The notes beneath the pieces are model-generated. The model did not search any database. It was given only the letters and a program-made list of their open reading frames with translations, and was not told the DNA's origin. Both the position numbers and the translations under genes were made by a program. A DNA stretch of 62,553 nt from IMG/VR virus record IMGVR_UViG_3300042564_005954, positions 1-62,553 of that record; one strand, 5' to 3'. Numbering within the stretch: position 1 is the stretch's first letter; every line of letters starts with the position of its first letter. Shown one piece after another: positions 1-6,517 of this stretch. This DNA comes from a virus.

Positions 1-65
1 GTATAGGAGAGCATGGCCTACTGGACAGAATTGAAGCGGTTGCCCTAACGGTTAAAGGGTACGAA
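1..65. other. Non-coding left edge, GC-richer
   Basis: No open reading frame is evident. The stretch is visibly richer in G and C than the coding sequence that follows, resembling the structured non-coding segment at 2286-2990. It may be the end of a similar element cut by the window edge. I do not recognise a tRNA in it. Confidence 0.3.
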
Positions 66-72
66 AAAAATT

Positions 73-130
73 AAAAAAAAGTTCCCAAAAAGTTTTACAA
101 TCCCAACTAAATTGTTTATATTTGTATATA
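73..130 (+). promoter_or_regulatory. Promoter P1, tripartite type
   Basis: AAAAAAGT ends at 82, TCCCAA starts at 101 and TATATTTG at 117. The last box fits the Bacteroidetes -7 consensus TAnnTTTG. The same three boxes recur at five other sites with identical spacing (offsets 19 and 35 from the T of AAAAAAGT). It would drive the ATPase gene at 149. Confidence 0.75.
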
Positions 131-148
131 ACAAAAAACGGAAAAAAT

Positions 149-1003
149 ATGAAAACGGAAACTCTTAATTTTACTCTAACCAAGATCAATAACGTTAACT
201 ACGAAAAGGGTCTATTTGAAGCTCATAAAACGGATACCCCACTAGACGGACTATTCTCTGTTAATGGTGGAGTACCTAAAGCAACTAACTGGATGATCGT
301 AGGAGATCCGGGAGTTGGTAAATCAACAGTAACACTGGATATCTTATCCAATGCAAAGAAGAATGGTAGTAAGGTACTGTTTATTTCAGCAGAGATGAAC
401 CAGGTGGACCTTTTCCTATATGTACAAAGGTACCCTAAATTTGGTGACCTAGACATCTTTTTCCCACAAGATATAGAAGAGGGACAAAATCCTAAACGTA
501 TACTAGAAGCAATACTTGACCAAGGCTGGGACCTTATCCTTATTGACTCCTTTGTGGAACTACAAGAAATTATTCGTGAAGAATGTTCTGTTACTAGAAA
601 TTCAGCCGAGAAATATCTCCTAGACCTTATGTATAAACATAATCTAGGCCAAAATAGCGCAAAGAGGTTTACATCATTCCTTAATATACAACAGGTAAAT
701 AAAGGTGGAGTATTTGTAGGATCGAATAAGCTAAAACATATGACCACTGGTATGATGGAAATCCGTTTTGTGGATGAACATAGCCAAGATGAACGCTATG
801 TGGTATTTTCAAAGAATCGTCGTGGCCATGTTGGTAAGCAAATGTTCTTTGATCTATCTGCTAAGGGAGATGTTACCTATGACACCGAAAGATTTAAAAA
901 GGCGGAAGGCCTTAAAGAACTTAAAAAGCGCGAAAAAGAACTAATAAAAGAACAAGGTATAGGATTTGATAAACTATTTGGCCTTGTGGAAGGGGACCAA
1001 TAA
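149..1003 (+). CDS. RecA/RadA-fold ATPase
   Basis: A 284-residue P-loop ATPase of the RecA superfamily. Walker A is GDPGVGKST (residues 52-60), followed by an SAEM strand with a glutamate (about E82) in the usual catalytic position, and Walker B LILIDS (129-134). RadA/Sms, DnaB-type helicases and RecA share this fold. No zinc finger, Lon-like domain or helicase N-domain is visible, so only the ATPase core is present, with a lysine/glutamate-rich tail. It likely acts on phage DNA in recombination or replication, but the exact role is inferred. An in-frame TTG at 122 lies inside the promoter -7 box; ATG 149 is the better start. Arg CGT/CGC and Leu CTA codons are much commoner here than in the tail genes. 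Confidence 0.75.
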   Translation: MKTETLNFTLTKINNVNYEKGLFEAHKTDTPLDGLFSVNGGVPKATNWMIVGDPGVGKSTVTLDILSNAKKNGSKVLFISAEMNQVDLFLYVQRYPKFGDLDIFFPQDIEEGQNPKRILEAILDQGWDLILIDSFVELQEIIREECSVTRNSAEKYLLDLMYKHNLGQNSAKRFTSFLNIQQVNKGGVFVGSNKLKHMTTGMMEIRFVDEHSQDERYVVFSKNRRGHVGKQMFFDLSAKGDVTYDTERFKKAEGLKELKKREKELIKEQGIGFDKLFGLVEGDQ

Positions 1004-1010
1004 ATACTGT

Positions 1011-1078
1011 AAGGGAAATGCGAGAGAAAAAGTGAGAAATATTTTCATTTTTAGCGAAAAAAGTCTCGCATTTCCTTT
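1011..1078. terminator. Long inverted repeat between genes
   Basis: GGAAATGCGAGA (1014-1025) is repeated in perfect inverted form at 1064-1075, giving a 12-bp stem (up to 15 bp with a wobble pair) and a 38-nt loop. It follows the ATPase stop at 1003, so it may be a terminator or 3' end stabiliser. Its right arm overlaps the upstream box of promoter P2, so it could also be a control element. Confidence 0.55.
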
Positions 1079-1112
1079 CAAATCCCAATAAAATTGATTA
1101 TATTTGTATATA
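1057..1112 (+). promoter_or_regulatory. Promoter P2, tripartite type
   Basis: AAAAAAGT 1057-1064, TCCCAA from 1083 and TATATTTG 1099-1106, with the same 19 and 35 offsets as the other copies. It drives the DUF932-like gene at 1131. The upstream box lies beside and partly within the right arm of the 1011-1078 inverted repeat. Confidence 0.75.
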
Positions 1113-1130
1113 CCAAAAAAATAAAACAAC

Positions 1131-2285
1131 ATGTTAACAACCCTTTCCAACCAAGTTTATCAAGAGAGAAAAGCTGAGGCTATTAAAAACCAAGTTCTAC
1201 GTAAAGAAGTAAACCTATCTGAACTAGACGTGGTAGACAATACTCATATACGCCTTGACGGTGTAACCATACAACTCTCTAACCACGCATTCGGTAAATT
1301 ACTAAGCCGCCTACGTATACCAAAGGCTTTCGCCAAAAGATTTGAAGATGGCTTCGGTAAAGACGGTTTACGCCAATTGGTACAAATGATGAAAACCATG
1401 AAGACCACAAATCGTGATCAAATGGTAACCCTACTGGTGGACCATAAAGAGAGAAAAATCTCTGATATACTACCTCATAATTATGCGTCTATATCTAACG
1501 AAAGTTTCGTTGATTTCGCTGAAGGCTATATAGATCAATACGGACTAGAAGTAACTCATATGGGATCAGATCCACGTGGTGGAGTAACCATTAATACAGT
1601 AAGCCCTAATGGTCTACTACAAATACCTGGTATGAAGGATGAACTATTCCATACTGGTGTAACTTTCCGCAATACACCTGAACGTGGACTAGAAGTCAGT
1701 CCTTTTCTTAATCGCCTAGTATGTACCAATGGTATGACTTCAACATCATTCTCTGAAACGTATGGTTTACACCAACTATCTGATAAAGGTATTAATGAAT
1801 TTAACGATCATATGCTTAGAATGGCCTCTACTGGATTCCAACCGGTTGGTATGGCTGATCAAATCCGTAAGGCCAATATAACCAATGCTTCTGTTGGGGA
1901 GGTAGAACAGGCCCTGAGCCGTGTATTAGGGTCCGATAAAAGCCTAGATTATGACTATATGCAACGCTATATACCACTAAATAGGGTAAATAACGCCTAT
2001 TCCAACAAAGGCGTAAATACAGCCGAATTAACCTCCAAACAACGCTCTACTGCTAACAGTGGTCTATCTGTCTGGGAATTGGTTAATGGTATTACCAATT
2101 TTGCTTCTAACGATACTAGATTTAATATATCTGACAATACTAGAGGTAATCTAATGGTAACCGCTGGTAACCTGTTAATGAAAAAGGATTACGATATGGA
2201 TGGTCTATTAACTGTGGATCCATTCCGTGGTGGTCAACTACTAAATACTCAAGAATCAAATCGTATTATGGGTAATCTTAACTAG
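1131..2285 (+). CDS. DUF932-like phage/plasmid protein
   Basis: A 384-residue protein of the DUF932 type (phage/plasmid-like protein family). The call rests on its length, overall layout and the LVCTNGM segment in its middle, which is typical of this family. The biochemical role of the family is not established; members are common on phages and plasmids and are often strongly expressed. It has its own promoter P2 and is followed by a long non-coding region, so it is probably monocistronic. Codon use is shifted to CTA (Leu) and CGT/CGC (Arg) compared with the AGA/TTA-rich tail genes, as in the ATPase gene upstream. Confidence 0.7.
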   Translation: MLTTLSNQVYQERKAEAIKNQVLRKEVNLSELDVVDNTHIRLDGVTIQLSNHAFGKLLSRLRIPKAFAKRFEDGFGKDGLRQLVQMMKTMKTTNRDQMVTLLVDHKERKISDILPHNYASISNESFVDFAEGYIDQYGLEVTHMGSDPRGGVTINTVSPNGLLQIPGMKDELFHTGVTFRNTPERGLEVSPFLNRLVCTNGMTSTSFSETYGLHQLSDKGINEFNDHMLRMASTGFQPVGMADQIRKANITNASVGEVEQALSRVLGSDKSLDYDYMQRYIPLNRVNNAYSNKGVNTAELTSKQRSTANSGLSVWELVNGITNFASNDTRFNISDNTRGNLMVTAGNLLMKKDYDMDGLLTVDPFRGGQLLNTQESNRIMGNLN

Positions 2286-2295
2286 GGCTATCCGC

Positions 2296-2348
2296 CGGGT
2301 GGTACTCTTTTTTCCGTTTCCGTTTCCGTTTCCCTAGGATACCACCCG
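2296..2348. repeat. Hairpin with TTTCCG repeats in the loop
   Basis: CGGGTGGTA (2296-2304) pairs perfectly with TACCACCCG (2340-2348). The loop holds three tandem TTTCCG hexamers (2311-2328) and a fourth near copy, TTTCCC. It lies 11 bases after the stop of the DUF932-like gene. The purine-free repeat in a closed loop suggests a protein- or RNA-binding site. Confidence 0.6.
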
Positions 2349-2372
2349 CCACCCTATTTAGGACCTCTTTAA

Positions 2373-2399
2373 GGGACTGCCATCAGGCGGTCCCCTTTT
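2373..2399 (+). terminator. Rho-independent terminator-like hairpin
   Basis: GGGACTGCC (2373-2381), loop ATCA, then GGCGGTCCC (2386-2394), a 9-bp stem with one T-G wobble, followed by C and TTTT. It is the best terminator candidate for transcripts from P2. Confidence 0.6.
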
Positions 2400-2487
2400 A
2401 GTCTCTATCCCTAAGGCAGTACCTTTAACATAGCCTAGGCGGTACCCACATAGTGCCTAAAGAGTATTATACTCTCAGGGGTATATT

Positions 2488-2519
2488 GCTCCTGTAGGTG
2501 GTCAAGTGACCGATGGAGC
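2488..2519. repeat. Two-part stem-loop
   Basis: GCTCC (2488-2492) pairs with GGAGC (2515-2519), and inside it GGTCA (2500-2504) pairs with TGACC (2507-2511), leaving asymmetric internal bulges. It has the look of a folded RNA rather than a terminator, as no T-run follows. Confidence 0.45.
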
Positions 2520-2541
2520 ATGCTCTTCTCCAGTTTTAAAA

Positions 2542-2800
2542 TTTTCCGGCCAGAATTTCTAGACCCTCTGGAACTCTCTCCCCTAAATTTTTCCAGCCAG
2601 AATTTTTAGACCTCTTGTAACTCTCTCCCCTAAATTTTTCCGGCCAGAATTTCTAGACCCTTTGGAACTCTCTCAGGTAAATTTTTCCGGTCAGAATTTT
2701 TGGTCCTTCCAAAACTCTCTCAGGTAAATTTTTCCGGCCAGAATCTGAAGCCCTTCTGGAACTCTCTGGGCTTTGGTACCTAAGGTTTTCCAGCCAGAAA
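2542..2800. repeat. 47-bp tandem repeat, five regular units plus one
   Basis: The core TTTTCCGGCCAGAA recurs with the CC of the core at 2546, 2593, 2640, 2687 and 2734, exactly 47 bases apart, then once more at 2790 (56 apart). Each unit continues through a variable TCTAGACC-like middle into a conserved AACTCTCT block. In units 1, 3 and 5, CCAGA can pair with TCTGG or TTTGG about 15 bases later. A period of 47 is not a multiple of three, so the repeat is not coding. There are no spacers as in CRISPR. Confidence 0.8.
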
Positions 2801-2990
2801 AGAGTGTCCCTATAAAAGGGTGTGCCAAGTAACTCTTAAAGAAGGGGGAGGGCCCTAAACCGTGTGCTGTTTATTGTAGGCCTTAAGACTAAGAGAGCTT
2901 ACAAAGGGTTCGGTACGCATAAGCCACCGGTAGACCCGCTAGGCGGGAGGCCGTGGTAATTCTATGATAAATAAAAGAAACACAATCAAG

Positions 2991-3164
2991 ATGAAATCTA
3001 TCGTAGACTTTGAGGCCTTTATGGGCGAGAGCCGTATTTATACTCCATTAGAACTTGAGAGAAAGAGCCGTGAACTCCTAAGAGACTTGGGTATCTCCAA
3101 TCCCACCAGTGACCAACTGGAGGTAATTGTAGATGCCATCCGCCAGGTGGTAGATCCAGAGTAG
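2991..3164 (+). CDS. Small protein with capsid-leader-like N-terminus
   Basis: A 57-residue protein. ATG 2991 is chosen over the in-frame ATG at 2964 because it begins MKSIVDFEAFMGES, which has the same pattern (MK-x4-FExF-x-x-E-A/S) as the leaders of the array just downstream. The rest is a short helical-looking body with no recognised domain. It sits at the end of the structured region, and no tripartite promoter is seen directly before it. The leader resemblance is weaker (M-G-E instead of L-x-E), so membership in the packaged set is inferred. Confidence 0.55.
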   Translation: MKSIVDFEAFMGESRIYTPLELERKSRELLRDLGISNPTSDQLEVIVDAIRQVVDPE

Positions 3165-3207
3165 AAGTGCTCTAGTGTGCCCGGTGTGCGAGAGAGACCT
3201 GTGAATA

Positions 3208-3219
3208 AAATATATAAAG
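3208..3219 (+). promoter_or_regulatory. Late-promoter-like motif before the cargo array
   Basis: AAATATATAAAG contains the AATATATAA core (3209-3217) found upstream of many structural genes. It lies just upstream of promoter P3, so the array may be read from both an early/middle and a late promoter. Confidence 0.4.
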
Positions 3220-3226
3220 TATAGAG

Positions 3227-3282
3227 AAAAAAGTTGAAAAAAAATTTTAAAATCCCAACTGGATTGATTATATTTATATTAT
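3227..3282 (+). promoter_or_regulatory. Promoter P3, tripartite type
   Basis: AAAAAAGT 3227-3234, TCCCAA from 3253 and TATATTTA from 3269, with the shared 19/35 spacing. It precedes the leader-tagged array that starts at 3299 and runs, with short gaps and one overlap, to the terminator at 6857. Confidence 0.75.
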
Positions 3283-3298
3283 AATAAAAAAGGAACAT

Positions 3299-3703
3299 AT
3301 GAAACGCATACACACATTTGAAAGCTTCTTAGTTGAAAGTTCACAAGACGTGTATGGAAAGATTGATGTGTTACCGGTAGGAAAGATTTTTAGCGATGCA
3401 AAAAAGATTGATGGTGTTTTTAAGAAAAGTCAGTATACCTGGAGTGAAGTAATAGAAGCCTTTGAAAAGAATAAAGAGTCTGCAAAACCACAATTTATAA
3501 ATATTAAAGACATTAAGATTACGCAACCTAATATTCAATCGGAGAAAGTAAAAAAGATGATTGATGACATAGACAAAGTGCCTCCTATCAATGTTGTACA
3601 ATTTAAGAATGGAGAAAAAGCTATTTATGATGGGCATCACCGCTTAATGGCAAACTGGGCATTAGGTGAAACTAAGATTAAAGTTAACCTGGTTAAATTA
3701 TAA
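3299..3703 (+). CDS. Leader-tagged ParB-like protein (putative internal head protein)
   Basis: A 134-residue protein. Residues 1-13 (MKRIHTFESFLVE) match the leader shared by the array, with an L-V-E site before serine that fits T4-type prohead protease cleavage (L/I-x-E). The mature part looks like a ParB/sulfiredoxin-fold domain: an IKITQPN segment, a helix, then PPINVVQFKNGEKAIYDGHH and RLMA, where DGHHR is the family's signature. Such domains bind or cut nucleic acid, bind nucleotides, or form part of toxins. It is the first gene after P3. If packaged, it would enter the host with the DNA. The fold call is moderate and the packaging is inferred. Confidence 0.65.
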   Translation: MKRIHTFESFLVESSQDVYGKIDVLPVGKIFSDAKKIDGVFKKSQYTWSEVIEAFEKNKESAKPQFINIKDIKITQPNIQSEKVKKMIDDIDKVPPINVVQFKNGEKAIYDGHHRLMANWALGETKIKVNLVKL

Positions 3704-3708
3704 AATAG

Positions 3709-4029
3709 ATGAAACACATACACACATTTGAAGGTTTCTTAAATGAAAGTTTTAGTACAAATTTCGACAAAGACATTCAAAAGTTAATAGATCTTCAGAT
3801 TAAAATTGCAAAGTCTGCTGATTTTGCAAGAAGCAGAAATCGACTTGAGGCATGGTGGGAGAATTCTGCTACCAGTAATTATGAAAGAAAATGGGAAGCC
3901 TTAATGACCAAACTTAGAGGATGGGCTACAAGAAGTTATGATGGTGGAGAGACCAATCCTGAATGGATTGAATACTGTGAAAAGAATGGGCTTTCATATG
4001 ATTACGATTTTGGCGATGTAATTGCATAA
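3709..4029 (+). CDS. Leader-tagged cargo protein, function unknown
   Basis: A 106-residue protein that begins MKHIHTFEGFLNES, with L-N-E as the predicted cleavage site. The mature part of about 93 residues is predicted helical and rich in Trp, Tyr, Arg and Glu, and has an acidic C-terminus. I recognise no domain. It lies 5 bases after the ParB-like gene and shares with it the HIH form of the leader, so the two may have duplicated their leaders together. Packaging in the head is inferred from the leader. Confidence 0.65.
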   Translation: MKHIHTFEGFLNESFSTNFDKDIQKLIDLQIKIAKSADFARSRNRLEAWWENSATSNYERKWEALMTKLRGWATRSYDGGETNPEWIEYCEKNGLSYDYDFGDVIA

Positions 4030-4050
4030 ATAAAATTTTAAATATAAACT

Positions 4051-4470
4051 ATGAAACACCTAAAAACATTCGAGAGCTTTTTAAATGAAGCTACAGTTGC
4101 TAACCAATGGGACATACAGTCTCATCATATAGGAATGCTACAAAAAGGCAAGGTGAATAAATTCACAGATGGTAGTAGTACTCCGTTTAGCTTAATTACC
4201 AGATTAGAGAGCGGTGTAAGTGATACGGATAAAAAATTAGTTGAACCTTTTGTTGATAGTGATCACCTGGTTATACAATTTTATCCAGCCGAAGATCCTA
4301 TAAATGATTCTATGTATGATGCAGTTCAGGCTGGCGGTATTAAGGTTATTGAAGACTTGATTAATCGTGAATACAGCCTAAAGCTAAAGAATGTACTTAA
4401 AGGGAAAAAGCATTGTGATCGTACAGGTGAAACATGTTCTGTATCTCAATATTTAGTTTTTGGTAAATAA
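4051..4470 (+). CDS. Leader-tagged cargo protein, function unknown
   Basis: A 139-residue protein with the canonical leader MKHLKTFESFLNEA; cleavage after LNE would leave about 126 residues. The body is mixed alpha/beta by eye. Near the C-terminus, CDRTGETCS holds two cysteines that could form a disulphide or bind metal. No known family is recognised. The gene is preceded by an A-rich, Shine-Dalgarno-free spacer, as are its neighbours. Confidence 0.65.
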   Translation: MKHLKTFESFLNEATVANQWDIQSHHIGMLQKGKVNKFTDGSSTPFSLITRLESGVSDTDKKLVEPFVDSDHLVIQFYPAEDPINDSMYDAVQAGGIKVIEDLINREYSLKLKNVLKGKKHCDRTGETCSVSQYLVFGK

Positions 4471-4481
4471 AAAAATATAAT

Positions 4482-4751
4482 ATGAAACACTTAAAAACAT
4501 TTCAAAGCTTTTTAAATGAAGCACAAAACATTGGTTTATCAGTAACGGATTTTGATGAATACGTAAATCCTGACTATGTTGAGGTAACACTATCAGATGG
4601 TCGTAAGTTACAGATAAAAAGAAAGACTATGAAAGGCGGTCAGAAAATGTATCAAACTATTTTACAAGCTTTAGATAGTTATAAATCTAATCCTAAGGCA
4701 AAGACTTTTATGGACAGCTTAGTAAATGCAATGATAAATAATTTAGATTAA
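4482..4751 (+). CDS. Leader-tagged cargo protein, function unknown
   Basis: An 89-residue protein whose leader is MKHLKTFQSFLNEA (Glu to Gln at position 8). After predicted cleavage about 76 residues remain: a beta-rich start (DYVEVTLSDGRKLQIKRKT) and a helical C-terminal half. The compact beta-then-helix layout suggests a small folded domain. I see no family match. It is 11 bases downstream of the previous array gene. Confidence 0.65.
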   Translation: MKHLKTFQSFLNEAQNIGLSVTDFDEYVNPDYVEVTLSDGRKLQIKRKTMKGGQKMYQTILQALDSYKSNPKAKTFMDSLVNAMINNLD

Positions 4752-4763
4752 AAAAATATAAAT

Positions 4764-4994
4764 ATGAAACACGTACAATCTTTTAACAATTATTCAGCCA
4801 ACGAAATGTTAGGCGAGGCATTTAGCAACCGCGATATTGAAATTGCAGTTGAAAATGGTATGGATGCATTTTGGGCAAGTGTTGCTAAAAAGTTTCCACA
4901 AGTAAAAAGCGGAGATTTTGGCCCAGAAGAAACTGGTAAATTGGAAAGTGCAATGAAAGCCGCAGTTTCAACATGGTTAAAAAATAATATGTAA
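4764..4994 (+). CDS. Cargo protein with diverged leader
   Basis: A 76-residue protein. The leader is the most diverged of the array: MKHVQSFNNYSANEMLGEAF. It keeps MKH, a phenylalanine at position 7 and an L-G-E-A site, but with the cleavage site five residues further on. The body is a short alpha-helical domain (about 58 residues) with conserved-looking Trp and hydrophobic spacing. No function is recognised. Its position between canonical members supports the same fate. Confidence 0.6.
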   Translation: MKHVQSFNNYSANEMLGEAFSNRDIEIAVENGMDAFWASVAKKFPQVKSGDFGPEETGKLESAMKAAVSTWLKNNM

Positions 4995-5001
4995 GCTAAA
5001 C

Positions 5002-5481
5002 ATGAAACACTTAAAAACATTTGAGAGCTTCTTAAATGAAGCAAAAGATTCAGTAACATTTTCAGTTAATGATGAAAAGCTAGATCAATTACTACATGAC
5101 TTTCACGAAAGAGAATTAGACTATGTTAAGGTTAAGGGCGATGATTTCTATAGTTTGCCTAAACGTGAATTTGATCGATTCATTGCTGCTGCTGATAGTA
5201 AAGGATTTGACGAGGAGTCTTGGAGCTATTATGAAGAATCTGTAAATTCAGTTAAAGAAGCAAAAAGCGAAAGTGGTTTAATGGTTTTTGGTAAAACTAA
5301 TCTTGACAATAATAAGATCGGTGATTGGCTAGATGATTCTGATTATACTGCCGAATGGAATGCTCGTGAAGGGTATTGGTTATTTCCTGAAGAAGAAGAT
5401 GGTTATGATGCATTAGAAGCAGAATTAGAAAAGGCTTTTACTAAGGCTAGAATTAATGCAAGATTTGAGGGAATCTTTTAA
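5002..5481 (+). CDS. Leader-tagged cargo protein, acidic
   Basis: A 159-residue protein with leader MKHLKTFESFLNEA. The mature part is strongly acidic, rich in Asp, Glu, Tyr and Trp. It looks like two segments joined by a short linker: residues about 18-75 and about 90-159. Both contain aromatic-acidic stretches (EESWSYYEE, EGYWLFPEEEDGYD). Such acidity is common in DNA-mimic or inhibitor proteins, but that is only a suggestion. No family is recognised. Confidence 0.65.
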   Translation: MKHLKTFESFLNEAKDSVTFSVNDEKLDQLLHDFHERELDYVKVKGDDFYSLPKREFDRFIAAADSKGFDEESWSYYEESVNSVKEAKSESGLMVFGKTNLDNNKIGDWLDDSDYTAEWNAREGYWLFPEEEDGYDALEAELEKAFTKARINARFEGIF

Positions 5482-5493
5482 AATAAAAATAAA

Positions 5494-6249
5494 GTGAAAC
5501 ACCTAAAAACATTTGAAAGTTTTCTTAATGAAGCAGAGAAAAAAGGAGACGGTTCTTTTGAATTGGCATATCCTGGTACTTACATTGCAAATTGGAAAAT
5601 CTCCGACGCGCCTAGCGACAAGAACACAGTTGCTAAAAGATTTAACTTTACTATCAAAGTAGAACACCCAGACTCTGTTATAACAGGAACTACTATTAAA
5701 GATTCTTTTACACTTGCATTTTCTAAAGACAGTCGCGGAATCTACAGTTTAGGAAAAGATGTAGAGAAATTCGTGGGAATACCTGAAGCAGATGCCATTA
5801 AGAATGTAGAAGACGGAAAAGAAAAGAAAGAAGACTCTCTTATAATGGGAATGTGTAACATTATGAACGGCGGTAAAGACATTTACTTTTGGAATAATGG
5901 ATTACGTATGATTGGCTCTGCCGAGTATGCAGGTGTATTAACAGCGGTGACTGAACAACTTTCACATGAAGCTGGTGTTCATCTTAACCGTTTAGTTTTA
6001 ACACGTCACATTGCAAATAAAAATGGTGTAAGTATTGGTAACGAAGATTGGATAACTTATAATTATGGTGCAGGCGAATACAGTTGGCCTGCAGTTGGAG
6101 ATCCTAATGATAATACGCCTAAGATCATTGCAATAGATGAAGAAACATTTGCAACTGTTGGTGGTGCTATTGTTTCTATGATTACTCCTACTTTTATTGA
6201 TATGGCATCAACATACATACCTCAATTAGAAAAAATTAAAAATATATGA
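5494..6249 (+). CDS. Leader-tagged cargo, largest member, HExxxH motif
   Basis: A 251-residue protein starting at GTG (5494), the only non-ATG start in the array; the leader MKHLKTFESFLNEA fixes this start. The mature part of about 237 residues has a beta-rich first half and, near residues 160-185, SHEAGVHLNRL within a helix. HExxxH could bind a metal, but it is not the classical HExxH of zinc peptidases. The end of the gene overlaps the next start by four bases (ATGA). Packaging and any enzymatic role are inferred. Confidence 0.65.
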   Translation: MKHLKTFESFLNEAEKKGDGSFELAYPGTYIANWKISDAPSDKNTVAKRFNFTIKVEHPDSVITGTTIKDSFTLAFSKDSRGIYSLGKDVEKFVGIPEADAIKNVEDGKEKKEDSLIMGMCNIMNGGKDIYFWNNGLRMIGSAEYAGVLTAVTEQLSHEAGVHLNRLVLTRHIANKNGVSIGNEDWITYNYGAGEYSWPAVGDPNDNTPKIIAIDEETFATVGGAIVSMITPTFIDMASTYIPQLEKIKNI

Positions 6250-6509
6250 AACACTTAAAAACATTTGAAAGTTTTCTTAATGAAGCAACAACATCATGGA
6301 CAAAAATGATGAAAGGCGTAAACAGTGGAGAAAGTGGTCCTTGGAGTTTAGTTGCCATTGAAAATAAAAAAGTTGTTGCACAAAAGATTAATATTAAAAC
6401 AAAGGAAGCAATTCCAGCAGCATTTGAAGATCTTAGAAAAAATTATCCTAAAGCATCTATTCGTATTGAAGATGCAACTGGACAGGTACTTTGGACAGAT
6501 AAAAAATAA
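6246..6509 (+). CDS. Leader-tagged cargo protein, small
   Basis: An 87-residue protein with leader MKHLKTFESFLNEA. The roughly 74-residue mature part has a beta-strand pattern (WSLVAIENKKVVAQKINI), a helix, and a final strand (SIRIEDATGQVLW), as in a small alpha/beta domain. No family is recognised. It overlaps the upstream gene by ATGA, suggesting translational coupling. Confidence 0.65.
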   Translation: MKHLKTFESFLNEATTSWTKMMKGVNSGESGPWSLVAIENKKVVAQKINIKTKEAIPAAFEDLRKNYPKASIRIEDATGQVLWTDKK

Positions 6510-6517
6510 AAATACAA

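Larger units (their letters stand above)
2286..2990. other. Structured non-coding region
   Basis: About 700 bases without a credible gene, GC-richer than its surroundings and packed with inverted repeats and a 47-bp tandem repeat. Visible stems include 2296-2348, 2373-2394, AGAGTAT/ATACTCT at 2461-2475, 2488-2519 and CCCGC-TAG-GCGGG near 2936-2948. No tRNA cloverleaf or GGTTCGA T-loop could be fitted. Candidates are a cluster of structured RNAs, a replication origin, or a long 3' untranslated region. Confidence 0.6.

Noticed and set aside
122-148. TTG start for the ATPase inside promoter P1
   Set aside because: The codon is part of the -7 box, so it would lie upstream of or at the transcript start.
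149-1003. Calling the ATPase UvsX
   Set aside because: The P-loop and Walker B are present, but the DNA-binding loops and overall layout typical of UvsX/RecA could not be confirmed by eye; a broad RecA/RadA-fold call is safer.
2542-2800. CRISPR array
   Set aside because: The 47-bp units follow each other directly with a constant head and tail; there are no unique spacers of regular length and no cas genes.
2860-2960. tRNA or tmRNA in the GC-rich segment
   Set aside because: A GGTTCGG piece near 2909 recalls a T-loop, but no acceptor, D and anticodon stems could be fitted around it.
5494-6249. Classical zinc metalloprotease
   Set aside because: The motif is HExxxH, not HExxH, and no third ligand motif was seen at the usual distance.
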